This document shows positions 25,460-34,030 of a stretch of DNA of 35,313 bases, piece after piece. Origin of the DNA: Candidatus Bathyarchaeota archaeon. GTDB taxonomy: Archaea; Thermoproteota; Bathyarchaeia; TCS64. The position numbers were made by a program, and so were the translations under genes. The stretch lies in contig JABIBQ010000078.1 in NCBI GenBank assembly GCA_018652685.1, positions 1-35,313 on the forward strand, read 5' to 3'. Under the pieces are notes generated by a model. The model saw only the letters and a program-made list of their open reading frames with translations. It ran no database searches and was not told the origin of the DNA. The stretch's first letter is position 1, and every line of letters begins with the position of its first letter.

Positions 25460-25561
25460 TCAGAGGCCCGAACTAGAGGTCATCGTGTAAATGAACCCGT
25501 TCTCGACTAGATAATCAACCATACCTCCCAAGAACGTGTACGGTTTCAAAACTTCGCTCAT
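25460..25561 (-). CDS. Possible 33-residue ORF upstream of the LivH gene
   Basis: An ATG frame (MSEVLKPYTFLGGMVDYLVE then NGFIYTMTSSSGL) lies in the 205-bp gap between the permease and the divergent five-gene cassette. The same frame is open for another 16 codons upstream. It looks protein-like and may be a small protein or a fragment of a lost gene. No family is recognised. Confidence 0.25.
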   Translation of the reverse strand: MSEVLKPYTFLGGMVDYLVENGFIYTMTSSSGL

Positions 25562-25620
25562 CCCGTACCTATTTGATTCCTCCGAGATCCTATGGGAACA
25601 TCTAAAACCTCAGCAATACA

Positions 25621-25630
25621 GTTTAAATGG
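25621..25630 (+). promoter_or_regulatory. TATA-like box for the tubulin-like operon
   Basis: GTTTAAATGG lies about 40 nt before the TTG at 25667, giving a short leader. It also argues against the ATG at 25592, which is upstream of the box, as the start. Confidence 0.5.
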
Positions 25631-25666
25631 TTAAGGGAATCCACTGATAACATACGGGGCATAAAC

Positions 25667-26641
25667 TTGAAGCAATTAAAACTAGTCTTATTGATGCTGG
25701 TCCTACTGGTCCCAGCCGTACCTGCCCAGGCTCAGAGCCTCCCGTGGATCGAGGATTACACTTTGAAGAACTATAGCACCGGCCAAACCGTGCTTGAGTG
25801 GGACTCGGTGACGGATGAGCTGTTGCAGAACGCCCCGGTACTCGCAGGAGACGAATACATAATCACTTTCACATTGAACGTGCGTCAGACGGTGGACAAT
25901 GCTGTCCTTGAGCTGAAACTGTCCAGCTACATGGACAAGATGTCAGAGGAGTATTACTGGGACATTGAGACACCCGCCTTCCCCGAGACGGATGATTTCA
26001 ACCCAGCCTCCCGCACAATAAACTTCCACCACATCGAGGGTGTCTACGTTATTTCCGGTATTGGGCGGATCGCGACCGATACCACCGTGTTCACCACCGA
26101 GGGCGTTACGCTTCACAAGCCCCTTGACCTCACCCTGGTGAATCTGGACGGACCCGTTGGAACGGAGTATGACCATATATCCACAAATATCATCGACAGC
26201 GCGATCGATGATTACAGATTCCTGCTGGGTCAAAAGGAGGCAGAGCTTCAGGACTATATCGAGAGCAATGTGGACCCTGCCTATATTCAGCTGTACGAGA
26301 ACTTTGTTGCTTTGGCCGAGGAGGAAGCGGGACAGGGTCTCGTGACCTCGGCGACTAACCTTCTAAATAATCTTGAGGTGGAAGCACCGCCAGTGCAGAC
26401 TGGCCCAAGTTTTATGGAGAAATATTTCATTCCAACCGTCGGTGGACTATTCGTGATATCTGCCCTCGGCATATTCATGTTCATCAGAACCAACAGTCGC
26501 CTCGGGTTCATCAAGATGGTTGTTGAGGACCAGATAAGAGAGATGGAGGCAGTACAGAGCCGGGCCTCCAGGATCGACAGGACACTGGCACAGAGGCTCG
26601 ACGATATAAATGACAGACTCAAGGAAACGGAGAGAGCATAA
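25667..26641 (+). CDS. Gene A: signal-peptide protein with one membrane helix and cytoplasmic coiled coil
   Basis: No family is recognised. The TTG at 25667 directly precedes a signal peptide (KQLKLVLLMLVLLVPAVPAQA); the frame extends to an ATG at 25592, upstream of the likely promoter. The protein has 324 residues: a beta-rich external domain (about 25-180), a short helical stretch with YRFLLGQKEAELQDYIES, one membrane helix (about 252-271, FIPTVGGLFVISALGIFMFI), then a charged helical tail (MVVEDQIREMEAVQSRASRI ...) that can form a coiled coil in the cytoplasm. Its stop shares one base with the ATG of the 889-residue tubulin-like gene, so the two are co-translated. A role as membrane anchor or external sensor for that filament protein is inferred from position and topology. 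Confidence 0.8.
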   Translation: MKQLKLVLLMLVLLVPAVPAQAQSLPWIEDYTLKNYSTGQTVLEWDSVTDELLQNAPVLAGDEYIITFTLNVRQTVDNAVLELKLSSYMDKMSEEYYWDIETPAFPETDDFNPASRTINFHHIEGVYVISGIGRIATDTTVFTTEGVTLHKPLDLTLVNLDGPVGTEYDHISTNIIDSAIDDYRFLLGQKEAELQDYIESNVDPAYIQLYENFVALAEEEAGQGLVTSATNLLNNLEVEAPPVQTGPSFMEKYFIPTVGGLFVISALGIFMFIRTNSRLGFIKMVVEDQIREMEAVQSRASRIDRTLAQRLDDINDRLKETERA

Positions 26642-29310
26642 TGAGCAATCTAGGATACTCAAGCGTTATACACATGGTCGGCCTGGGAGGGGCTGGCACA
26701 AACATCGTTGAACATTTCCTCAAGAACGAGAAGACCATGGAGTTGCTGGACAGCGGGGCCACCAGACTCAGCATGTTGGCCATGGATATCGCGGACCCCG
26801 ACATCAAGAGTCTTGATGATACCTACAAGAGGGTCCTCGACCAGATGAAGAGGAAGGGCATCCCCCAGGAAAGGCTTAATGTCATTGCCAAGAGCGTAAA
26901 GTTTCCCTCCGCCGAGGCAATGTTCGATTTCGTCCAGAACAAGTTTGAGGAACATCTTGACAACGAGGGCATCAAGATCGAAGAGTACAACCCCTGGCTC
27001 CAGTCAACCGTAGCTATCCCGCCCCTGGCCGGCGGCGCGGGCAGACGCAGGAGCCTGGCCAAGGCCATTTACAACCTCAATTATTACCAGCTCGGCATCA
27101 TCAAGAGCTTCACAAACATGTTCAAGGACAGCGCCCTCAGTAGCATCAGCAGCCCAATAATCCTCATTGTGTTCGGCCTGGGCGGCGGCACGGGCTCCGG
27201 TATGGCCATGGACTTTGCGCGACACCTGAGGCAGGCAGTTGGTAGCGGTGTCCCAATCATGGGCCTGTGTGTCTTACCCTGTACGGGCGATGACCCACCC
27301 GCCAAGGGATACAGTGCGTTCAACGCAATCAAGGAGCTGAACACTCTCGTTAACAGGGAAAAGAATGGTCTTCTGACCCAGGGCCTCGGGGAGGTATACA
27401 GAAACCCGTTTAACACCGTGATGTTCCTGCCGTTGATGCCCGCTTACAGCAAGACGGGCAACATAATGTCGGCTCGAGACGAGGTGGACCAGATGATCGT
27501 CGAGATGATCTACGTCCTCATGGACTTCGACATGGCGGACCTCATGAGCGGTATAGGAACTGAAGTCGGTCTCACCGATGACACGGTCCATACATTGAGC
27601 ATGATCAAGGTCAATTACCCCGTTGACGCCTACGTCGAGGCGTTCAAGAGCAACCTGCAGAAGATGCAACAGCTGGCCGAGATCAGGAAGGAGAAGCTTG
27701 ACATGCTGGACAAGCTCAAGAGCGTGCTCACTCTTAAGAAAGGAGAGGTAAGCGAGATCTACAAGGACTACCTCATAAAGACAAACGCGTTCAATGCGGA
27801 GGACTTTGAGGAAAAGACCACCCAGCTCATCCAGGGAAGCCCAAGATACGACGAGGACCAGAACCTGTACGTCAGGGGTATCCAGGACCAGATCAATAAG
27901 TGGATTGACGAAATCATACAGTTCGTCAACACGATAAGGCTCGTATCCGACGAGGGCACCATCGAGGACAGTATCTCGAAGCTGATTCTCGACAAGGATG
28001 GCGCGTCTCCCATGGACAGCCTTGAAGGAATGATCCGTAACATCAGCAGGACCCATCCCGAGTTCAAGGCGCAGAAGGCGGGGATATTCGAAAGGCTGGA
28101 GCAGCTACTACCGAGTAGCCAGAGGCTAACCATCAGGCAGAAGAAGCTCATAGAGGACTTCATGAACCTCGCCGAGGTAACTGAGCGAGCCCTTGAGATT
28201 CTGTCACTTTACAACGATAACAGGCACCTGATCGATGCCATAAGCAGGCGCTACGAGATCCTGCCGGAGGAGGACAAGCTCAACGTCAACTTCAAGGACA
28301 TGAAATCGGAGCTTACCACTCTCTACCACCTACTGCAGCTCATGATCAAACCAAGCAGTGACGAGATCAAGATGATCGACGAGCATCTGACCTACCTTCA
28401 GGCACTTATAGTCAAGTTCAGGGCACGGAGGGAGGAGACCGAGAACGAGCTCATCAGAGTGGAGGAGAAGAGGAAGCGCAAAGAATTCGACAGAATCAAG
28501 TACGAGAAAGAGTCCAAGGGCTTCAGTCTCTTCGGCAAGAAAAAATACAGCAAGGAAAAGTTAAGAGAGGTCGAGCGTGAGCTCCAAGTCATCAAGGAAG
28601 ACGAGCTCCACCTCCTCGACGGACTTGGCTCCAGTGATACACTCATCGATTTCTACAACGAGTTATCCACGAAGCTTGAGGTTACCAGCGATTACAGGAA
28701 GAAACTTACCGAGGTTCTTGTACTCACGCAGGACTACCAGGATAAACTCAGCGGCATCATGAAGAGCAACAGGTTCTACGAGAGGACATCAGAGCTCACG
28801 GGCGCCGAGCAGGGCAAGATTATATACAAGATCCTTGCGGAGCAGGAAGACCAACTGAACAGGGAGGGAATACTCAACGAGATCCTTGACATAGACCACT
28901 TCAAGGACTACATGAGGAGCATCATCAGGATCTACAGGACCCCCAACATAATGGGCGTGAAAAGCAGCTACCGCAGCGACTACCTGTGGGTAACAGTCCA
29001 GACCCCGATGGGCGTCTGGGATGAGGACCTGACACAGGAGCTATACACAGCCTTGGCGGCATACGTCACGGGAGACGTGGGCAAGACAATCACAGTCAGG
29101 ATTGTCGAGTGCCGCGACCCGTGGGTGATCCGCGTCGTCGTAGTTGCGGGAAGGGGCAGAGTAGAGGATATCGCCCAGTATGACGAGATGGAGCGACTGA
29201 ACAGAAAGGCAAGCGAGTTCGAGAGTGGTCTTAGCAGGAGCTTCCTAGTAGAGCACAAGGGCTCACTTGATGAGCTTCTTGAAGGACTTGAGAAGAAGTT
29301 GAGCTCCTAG
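26641..29310 (+). CDS. Gene B: large tubulin/FtsZ-superfamily GTPase with long helical insertion
   Basis: An 889-residue protein. The nucleotide-binding domain is clear: HMVGLGGAGTN (11-21) matches the FtsZ T1 loop and FGLGGGTGSGMA (178-189) is the tubulin signature loop. A core helix (about 276-294) leads to DFDMADLMSGIG (295-306), which aligns with the FtsZ catalytic T7 loop NVDFADVR and keeps both aspartates (D297, D300). GTP binding and polymer-driven hydrolysis are therefore expected. From about 335 to 775 the protein is almost wholly helical, with a very basic stretch near 595-650. Strands resembling a tubulin-type C-terminal domain appear at about 779-845 (YLWVTVQTPMGVW, TITVRIVE, WVIRVVVVAGRG). 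FtsZ is about 350-400 residues, so the helical region is an insertion of about 400. It is neither FtsZ, CetZ nor eukaryotic tubulin in layout. Confidence 0.88.
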   Translation: MSNLGYSSVIHMVGLGGAGTNIVEHFLKNEKTMELLDSGATRLSMLAMDIADPDIKSLDDTYKRVLDQMKRKGIPQERLNVIAKSVKFPSAEAMFDFVQNKFEEHLDNEGIKIEEYNPWLQSTVAIPPLAGGAGRRRSLAKAIYNLNYYQLGIIKSFTNMFKDSALSSISSPIILIVFGLGGGTGSGMAMDFARHLRQAVGSGVPIMGLCVLPCTGDDPPAKGYSAFNAIKELNTLVNREKNGLLTQGLGEVYRNPFNTVMFLPLMPAYSKTGNIMSARDEVDQMIVEMIYVLMDFDMADLMSGIGTEVGLTDDTVHTLSMIKVNYPVDAYVEAFKSNLQKMQQLAEIRKEKLDMLDKLKSVLTLKKGEVSEIYKDYLIKTNAFNAEDFEEKTTQLIQGSPRYDEDQNLYVRGIQDQINKWIDEIIQFVNTIRLVSDEGTIEDSISKLILDKDGASPMDSLEGMIRNISRTHPEFKAQKAGIFERLEQLLPSSQRLTIRQKKLIEDFMNLAEVTERALEILSLYNDNRHLIDAISRRYEILPEEDKLNVNFKDMKSELTTLYHLLQLMIKPSSDEIKMIDEHLTYLQALIVKFRARREETENELIRVEEKRKRKEFDRIKYEKESKGFSLFGKKKYSKEKLREVERELQVIKEDELHLLDGLGSSDTLIDFYNELSTKLEVTSDYRKKLTEVLVLTQDYQDKLSGIMKSNRFYERTSELTGAEQGKIIYKILAEQEDQLNREGILNEILDIDHFKDYMRSIIRIYRTPNIMGVKSSYRSDYLWVTVQTPMGVWDEDLTQELYTALAAYVTGDVGKTITVRIVECRDPWVIRVVVVAGRGRVEDIAQYDEMERLNRKASEFESGLSRSFLVEHKGSLDELLEGLEKKLSS

Positions 29311-30440
29311 CCCAACATTACCTTCTTTATCTCTTCCCAGTCCTCTGTTTTTACAAGTCCCTGATCCAGGTTCATCTTGCTGAATCGCTCGATCCTCTTG
29401 TGGACGATAGTGAATTTCTCCTTTGAATCATAACCGCCAGCCAGGATCACAACGTCAAGTCGGTCCCCGAACTCGTCCACGAAAAGTGATTCACAAATCT
29501 GTGGGATGTCGATGCCAATAGACTCCTGGAGCCATGTACTTACCTCGTACTCCAGCTGCCCTTTCTGCAGCTCGTCCCTGAACTTGAGGGGAGCCTTCAC
29601 GAGGACATAGATCATCTTCGCGGTTGTGATATCAAAATCCATCAGCGGCTGCTCAAGGGTGATCTCAAGGATATTTCTGAAGCTCTCATAGATGTCCATG
29701 CTACAACCTGACGCCATCAGAACCGAGAATAATTCAATGTTGTATGATGTGGACAGCTTGTTGAGGTCTCTGATGAAGCCCTCCTTGTCCAGTAGAAGCT
29801 CGATGATATAATCCAGTACGTCGATGCCCTTGAGTACATCGCCATCTCTGTGAACCCCATCGTAGTCTTCCAGTTTTCCCTGGTCGACTAGAATCAGCGG
29901 TGTTGATGCGTCCCGTCTGATCCTGCCAACTGCGCTGAAAGCGTTGTACAGAGCGTCTCCACTATGGGCCATGGACGGGAACACGCATACTCCGAGGGTG
30001 CTCTTTTCCTTGCCCATGAAGTGCCTGTGGATCTCAGGCAGGATCCCTGCCGTTGCCCCCTCAGAGATGTTACTGATGCTGAGTATTTCCTTGTGATAGT
30101 CGTAGAATAGGTTGCCCAGGATGCCCTCCATGTTCACCCCCTCCAAGTATGATCCTAGGTCGAACCAGTAATGGGGCTCGTACATTGTATCCATCTGGAG
30201 GCTGTGCTCAGGGTCTAGTTCAACGGTTCTATGCTGCAAATCTTTTCTATGAAGTACGCGAAGAAGAGTGTAGATGTCAACCTCCGTGAGCTTCTCGGAC
30301 TCGTTCAGGGTATCAAGTGCGTATTGGCCCACCGTTACCACAGCCTTATCAGGTAGCACGGGGGTAATTGCTCTAATCTGGTCCCTGAGACCCGACAATA
30401 GTTTGACATCAATGTTTGCGCTCAATGGAGGATACCGCAC
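29307..30440 (-). CDS. Gene C: FtsZ-fold protein lacking GTPase motifs
   Basis: A 377-residue protein of FtsZ length. The C-terminal half follows FtsZ closely: FSVLMASG (238-245), LEQPLMDFDITTAKMIYVLV (262-281; FtsZ has SSPLLE-DIDISGARGILVN) and SLFVDEFGDRLDVVILAGG (318-336; FtsZ has GAVIDEELGDEVRVTVIATG). The N-terminal half keeps FtsZ secondary structure (GVCVFPSMAHSGDALYNAFS, TPLILVDQGKL). However, T1 is VVTVGQYALDTLN without the glycine run, the signature loop is ISEGATAG (125-132) instead of GGGTGTG, and T7 is GFIRDLNKLS with no catalytic aspartate. It is thus probably a non-hydrolysing partner. The start is GTG. Its stop overlaps that of gene B in a shared CTAG, and its start is 28 bp from gene D. 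Confidence 0.8.
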   Translation of the reverse strand: MRYPPLSANIDVKLLSGLRDQIRAITPVLPDKAVVTVGQYALDTLNESEKLTEVDIYTLLRVLHRKDLQHRTVELDPEHSLQMDTMYEPHYWFDLGSYLEGVNMEGILGNLFYDYHKEILSISNISEGATAGILPEIHRHFMGKEKSTLGVCVFPSMAHSGDALYNAFSAVGRIRRDASTPLILVDQGKLEDYDGVHRDGDVLKGIDVLDYIIELLLDKEGFIRDLNKLSTSYNIELFSVLMASGCSMDIYESFRNILEITLEQPLMDFDITTAKMIYVLVKAPLKFRDELQKGQLEYEVSTWLQESIGIDIPQICESLFVDEFGDRLDVVILAGGYDSKEKFTIVHKRIERFSKMNLDQGLVKTEDWEEIKKVMLG

Positions 30441-30468
30441 CTAGCATCATACTGGGGGATACTTGGAT

Positions 30469-33129
30469 ATGAGTTTCGCTTTATTTATGGACGGGGATTT
30501 CAGTGAGCAGACAGGGAAGGTAATCACTCTCGTGGTGACCTTCGTCTCGATGGGCATAGGTTTCACTTTGATACCTCTTCTTCCCGCGCCGCTCCCGTTC
30601 ATCGTGGCCTTCCTCGTTGCCTGGGCTACATACAAGGACAAGTGGTACGGCATGATGTCTGGCAGTCTGCTCATTAGTCTCGGACTGATATACCATCTGT
30701 CCAGGATCGGCTTCTTCCAGATATTTCCAGGTCCACTGCAGAAGGTGGTGATCCTGAGCTTCATTATAGCTCCTTTCATAATTTGCCCCGCTATGGCTAC
30801 TGATAACCTCCAGTTAATAGCGATGAACATGGGGATAATCGCGGTTTCCCTCCTCTTCTTCAAGAGCACGTTCTATCTCGCGATACCACTGATCCTTGTC
30901 TTTGCCACCATTTACAAGGGGAAAGGAATCGCTTTCACATTCGTCTACTATATTTTCCTCTCTTTACCGCTGCAAATCATTCAATACCTGAAGACTTTTC
31001 AGGAGGGAATCTTCCCCCCGTTATACACACCGTTGAACCTGGTGTTCAGTGACATCCAGAGTGCTCTGAGTTACATCAACATGGACGAATTGTCAAAAGT
31101 CGGGTCAAGTATATCTGAGATTCTTTTCACCAGGGGTTTCGAGAGATATGTCAACGAAGTTCCATCAACCGTCATCGAGACTTTCAGTACATATCTAAAG
31201 ACTGATTTCACTGATTTTATTCATACTTTTCCATTACCGGCGTCATCCGCCCCTGTGTACGTGAAGGATACGTTCATGGATTTCGTCGCCCAGTACATCC
31301 CAACATATTCCGAGTCAATACTTCTCCAATATGTGGAAACCACCCTCCCACAGTTCTTCAGGGGGGCAATTGCGTACGATATTCAGATAGCCTTGCCATC
31401 GGTAACTGACCAAGTTCTGGCTACTCAGATCCAGGAGCATTTTCCAATGTACGTCAACCTCGTATTCCAGGAGTATTTCCGTGAGGCGATTACCCAGCTT
31501 GTAAATTCGATGCCTGGAATAGGGTTCTTCATGGTAATCATGGCCGGATTCATCTCTGCCATTGCGCTGCTTAACATGAGCCTGCCCAGTCCTGTACAGC
31601 AATCCGTGATCCCCGGCAGGTACGTTGATGTTCTGGTTTATGTTCTGCCCATTTTCGTGGCAGCCATCACGAATCTTACCTTCTTCACCGCCATTGACCG
31701 GCTTCAAATTCCCCTGGCCTTCCAGGCTACGGTAAACCAAGCTATCATTGTAAACTCAACAATTTTCACCGTTCTATTCTCCGCCCCAGTCAGCTTCAGT
31801 AAGTACCTGGTTGATCTCAGAGAAGTGAAGGACGTCCGGTCAGAGTCTCTCGGTGAGGAGTGTGACCTCCAGTTAAAGAAGCTCCGTAGGTACATTGTTC
31901 TCATCAGCAGGATGAGAAGCCCGGTCCCTGACAACTTTATCGAGTTGAGGACCCGCATGTTGATCGCACAGGACGAGGTGGGCGAGATCAAGCGTAACGC
32001 CGAGGGGGCAAAAGACATCAAGGATATTGACGAAAGCATTAGGCGTATCTATAATGGACTCAAGGACGACGTTGACAGCTTTGAGGCCCAGTTCGATATT
32101 GCGTTAAGGGAGTATTACATCAAGACGAAGTTCGAGTATCTTGAGGCGGCAGGCGAGGTTATAGAGCTTGGGCTGGAAGTTGAGGCCCCCGTTCAGCTCT
32201 GGGAAGACATGGAGGTCAGCCTTGAAGTCAAGTTGGATTATATCGAGGGGATCGTCGCCTCGGGCAGGGCGCTGGTCGAGGAGCTCATCGATACAAGCGA
32301 CAAGATATACGAGATCATCAGCAGTCTCTTCGAGCCCACCCTTCCCAAGGACAGCGCAACCCTGATGATCAGCAGGGAGAAACTCGACGAGGACGAGCCC
32401 TGGGTCATCATCGACGCGATCCTCGTAAGCCTCAAGAACTGGGAGAAACAGTATGGCGCTGACATCGTGAACGCGACCAAGCCCATCGTGGACAGCGTCG
32501 AGACCATCATCCAGCTTAGCAAGCGCCAGGGCAGCCTCACAAGTCTACTCGGTGACCGGTACGAAGAGATAAGAGAGCTGGCTGAGAGCATTGAGGAGCG
32601 CACTCTTGCGCCCGACGATGAGAACCTCAAGGTGCTCAAGGTTATACTCATCAGGGACACTATCCTGAGCACCGTCGAGGTGGTGGGCAAGATTATTGGG
32701 ATCCTATACTACCACATCAAGGATCTGGAATTCAACATCAACCTTCTTCTTCCTCGTGAGGATTATGAATGGAATAAAAACCTGACACTCACGGAGAGGA
32801 TGAACCAGAGCCTGGAGGTCATCAACAACTACGAGCACTACAGGATCGATGAGATCATTAACCACCTCTACAGGGTGCTGAGCTATATCGATGAGGCCGT
32901 GGAGACTATAGAGTATTACAACGAACGCAAGGAGATGCTCCTTAACTACCCGGTCTTCGAGAAGAAAATCGGCAGGATACTTGAGGAAAAAGGTGAGGTA
33001 AAACTGGGCGAGCTTGGTGCCACCGAGAGGTACGGTAGAGAATACCTGAAAATGTACCACAGAACGACCTACTCCCCGCTACAACTGGAGGAGACGACAG
33101 ACAGCCTGAGGAGGCGCAGGAATGACTGA
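30469..33129 (+). CDS. Gene D: polytopic membrane protein with long helical cytoplasmic tail
   Basis: No family is recognised. The ATG at 30469 has GGGGGAT eight bases upstream; a TTG at 30463 would add two residues. The product is about 886 residues. Roughly seven hydrophobic helices lie within residues 18-175 (for example VITLVVTFVSMGIGFTLIPL). An extramembrane region of about 175 residues has repeated aromatic/Pro-rich helical units (DTFMDFVAQYIPTYSES, QIQEHFPMYVNLVFQEYF). Three more membrane helices follow at about 348-445. From 446 to the end the chain is soluble, charged and helical, probably coiled coil (LKKLRRYIVLISRMRS, EDYEWNKNLTLTERMNQSLE). The long helical domain parallels that of gene B and suggests contact between them; this is inference. 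It overlaps gene E by 8 bp. Confidence 0.8.
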   Translation: MSFALFMDGDFSEQTGKVITLVVTFVSMGIGFTLIPLLPAPLPFIVAFLVAWATYKDKWYGMMSGSLLISLGLIYHLSRIGFFQIFPGPLQKVVILSFIIAPFIICPAMATDNLQLIAMNMGIIAVSLLFFKSTFYLAIPLILVFATIYKGKGIAFTFVYYIFLSLPLQIIQYLKTFQEGIFPPLYTPLNLVFSDIQSALSYINMDELSKVGSSISEILFTRGFERYVNEVPSTVIETFSTYLKTDFTDFIHTFPLPASSAPVYVKDTFMDFVAQYIPTYSESILLQYVETTLPQFFRGAIAYDIQIALPSVTDQVLATQIQEHFPMYVNLVFQEYFREAITQLVNSMPGIGFFMVIMAGFISAIALLNMSLPSPVQQSVIPGRYVDVLVYVLPIFVAAITNLTFFTAIDRLQIPLAFQATVNQAIIVNSTIFTVLFSAPVSFSKYLVDLREVKDVRSESLGEECDLQLKKLRRYIVLISRMRSPVPDNFIELRTRMLIAQDEVGEIKRNAEGAKDIKDIDESIRRIYNGLKDDVDSFEAQFDIALREYYIKTKFEYLEAAGEVIELGLEVEAPVQLWEDMEVSLEVKLDYIEGIVASGRALVEELIDTSDKIYEIISSLFEPTLPKDSATLMISREKLDEDEPWVIIDAILVSLKNWEKQYGADIVNATKPIVDSVETIIQLSKRQGSLTSLLGDRYEEIRELAESIEERTLAPDDENLKVLKVILIRDTILSTVEVVGKIIGILYYHIKDLEFNINLLLPREDYEWNKNLTLTERMNQSLEVINNYEHYRIDEIINHLYRVLSYIDEAVETIEYYNERKEMLLNYPVFEKKIGRILEEKGEVKLGELGATERYGREYLKMYHRTTYSPLQLEETTDSLRRRRND

Positions 33130-34030
33130 GATCAGGGGAAGGACGGGTGACAGGAAAACTGCCACAATCGAACTGGATGGCGAAACTATAACTTTCGAGG
33201 TCAAACCAGGGTTCCTCAGCGGTAAAGAGCATGTCGAGACCATCAAACTTGACGAAGTGAAATCAATCGAGACGGGGACCGGGGTAAAGCCTTACAAGGA
33301 CGCCCAATGGGCCCATATTTCGCATAACCGGGGATCCATCGAGTTCTTTACGGATAACAAGGATCCATTGATCGAGCTACTATCTTCCGTGAGTCAGTTC
33401 CTGGACGATAGGGCAAGGCATTTAGCCGAAAACGAGGCAGCTTTCCTCTCAATCAGGGGAGCCCACATGGCCCTAATCGTTCTGAATCTTGATCTGATTG
33501 ACTCATTGCTGAGACTTGTGATGCTCTTAGAGGGGCCAGTCAGGTGGGACTACTTGGAGGCCGAGCTGGTTCAGGTCGAGGGGATCGTGATTGACAGGGT
33601 CAACCTGCAAGGTCTTAAACCATCGACTTTCACCACAAAGATGCTGCGAAACGGAGTTGAGCGTCGCCTTCCATGGACGATTAAGCAAGAGATCCATGAC
33701 ACCCTTTCCATTGTATCTCAAGAGGCATCCGAGAGATCAAAGAACCTCGTGAAGTGGTTCCCGTCTGATCTTCACGGACTGTTCGTTGACATGTATATGA
33801 CCCTCTGGAACTACCAACTTGCACCCATTACCGGTATCGAGCCAGTTGATGAGGCGAAGAACTCCCAGCTTATACTCAACAACCTCCATAGGGCGGTAGT
33901 AGATTACAGCGACGAGGAAACTATTGACGTCCCGGTTATCGGGAAGATTGAGCCCGCTCAGATAAGAGCCAGACTCTACATGTGGACGGAGTTACTAATT
34001 GAGTCCAAATTCAGCCTCGACAAGGAATGA
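33122..34030 (+). CDS. Gene E: PH-like N-terminus with helical domain
   Basis: No family is recognised with certainty. The 302-residue protein begins with a beta-rich module (about 10-95: TATIELDGETITFEVKP, ETIKLDEVKSIETGTG, HISHNRGSIEFFTDNK) closed by a helix (DPLIELLSSVSQFLDDRARH). That order of strands and final helix is typical of bacterial and archaeal PH-like domains, but the assignment is by pattern only. The rest (about 100-302) is helical, without membrane segments or catalytic motifs. Its start lies inside the end of gene D, so it is translated from the same message. It may be an adaptor at the membrane face for the tubulin-like proteins. Its stop abuts that of the convergent downstream gene. 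Confidence 0.75.
   Translation: MTEIRGRTGDRKTATIELDGETITFEVKPGFLSGKEHVETIKLDEVKSIETGTGVKPYKDAQWAHISHNRGSIEFFTDNKDPLIELLSSVSQFLDDRARHLAENEAAFLSIRGAHMALIVLNLDLIDSLLRLVMLLEGPVRWDYLEAELVQVEGIVIDRVNLQGLKPSTFTTKMLRNGVERRLPWTIKQEIHDTLSIVSQEASERSKNLVKWFPSDLHGLFVDMYMTLWNYQLAPITGIEPVDEAKNSQLILNNLHRAVVDYSDEETIDVPVIGKIEPAQIRARLYMWTELLIESKFSLDKE

Noticed and set aside
27274-28056. 260-codon minus-strand frame inside gene B
   Set aside because: It is a shadow of the tubulin-like gene, which has clear motifs; the antisense product resembles no protein.
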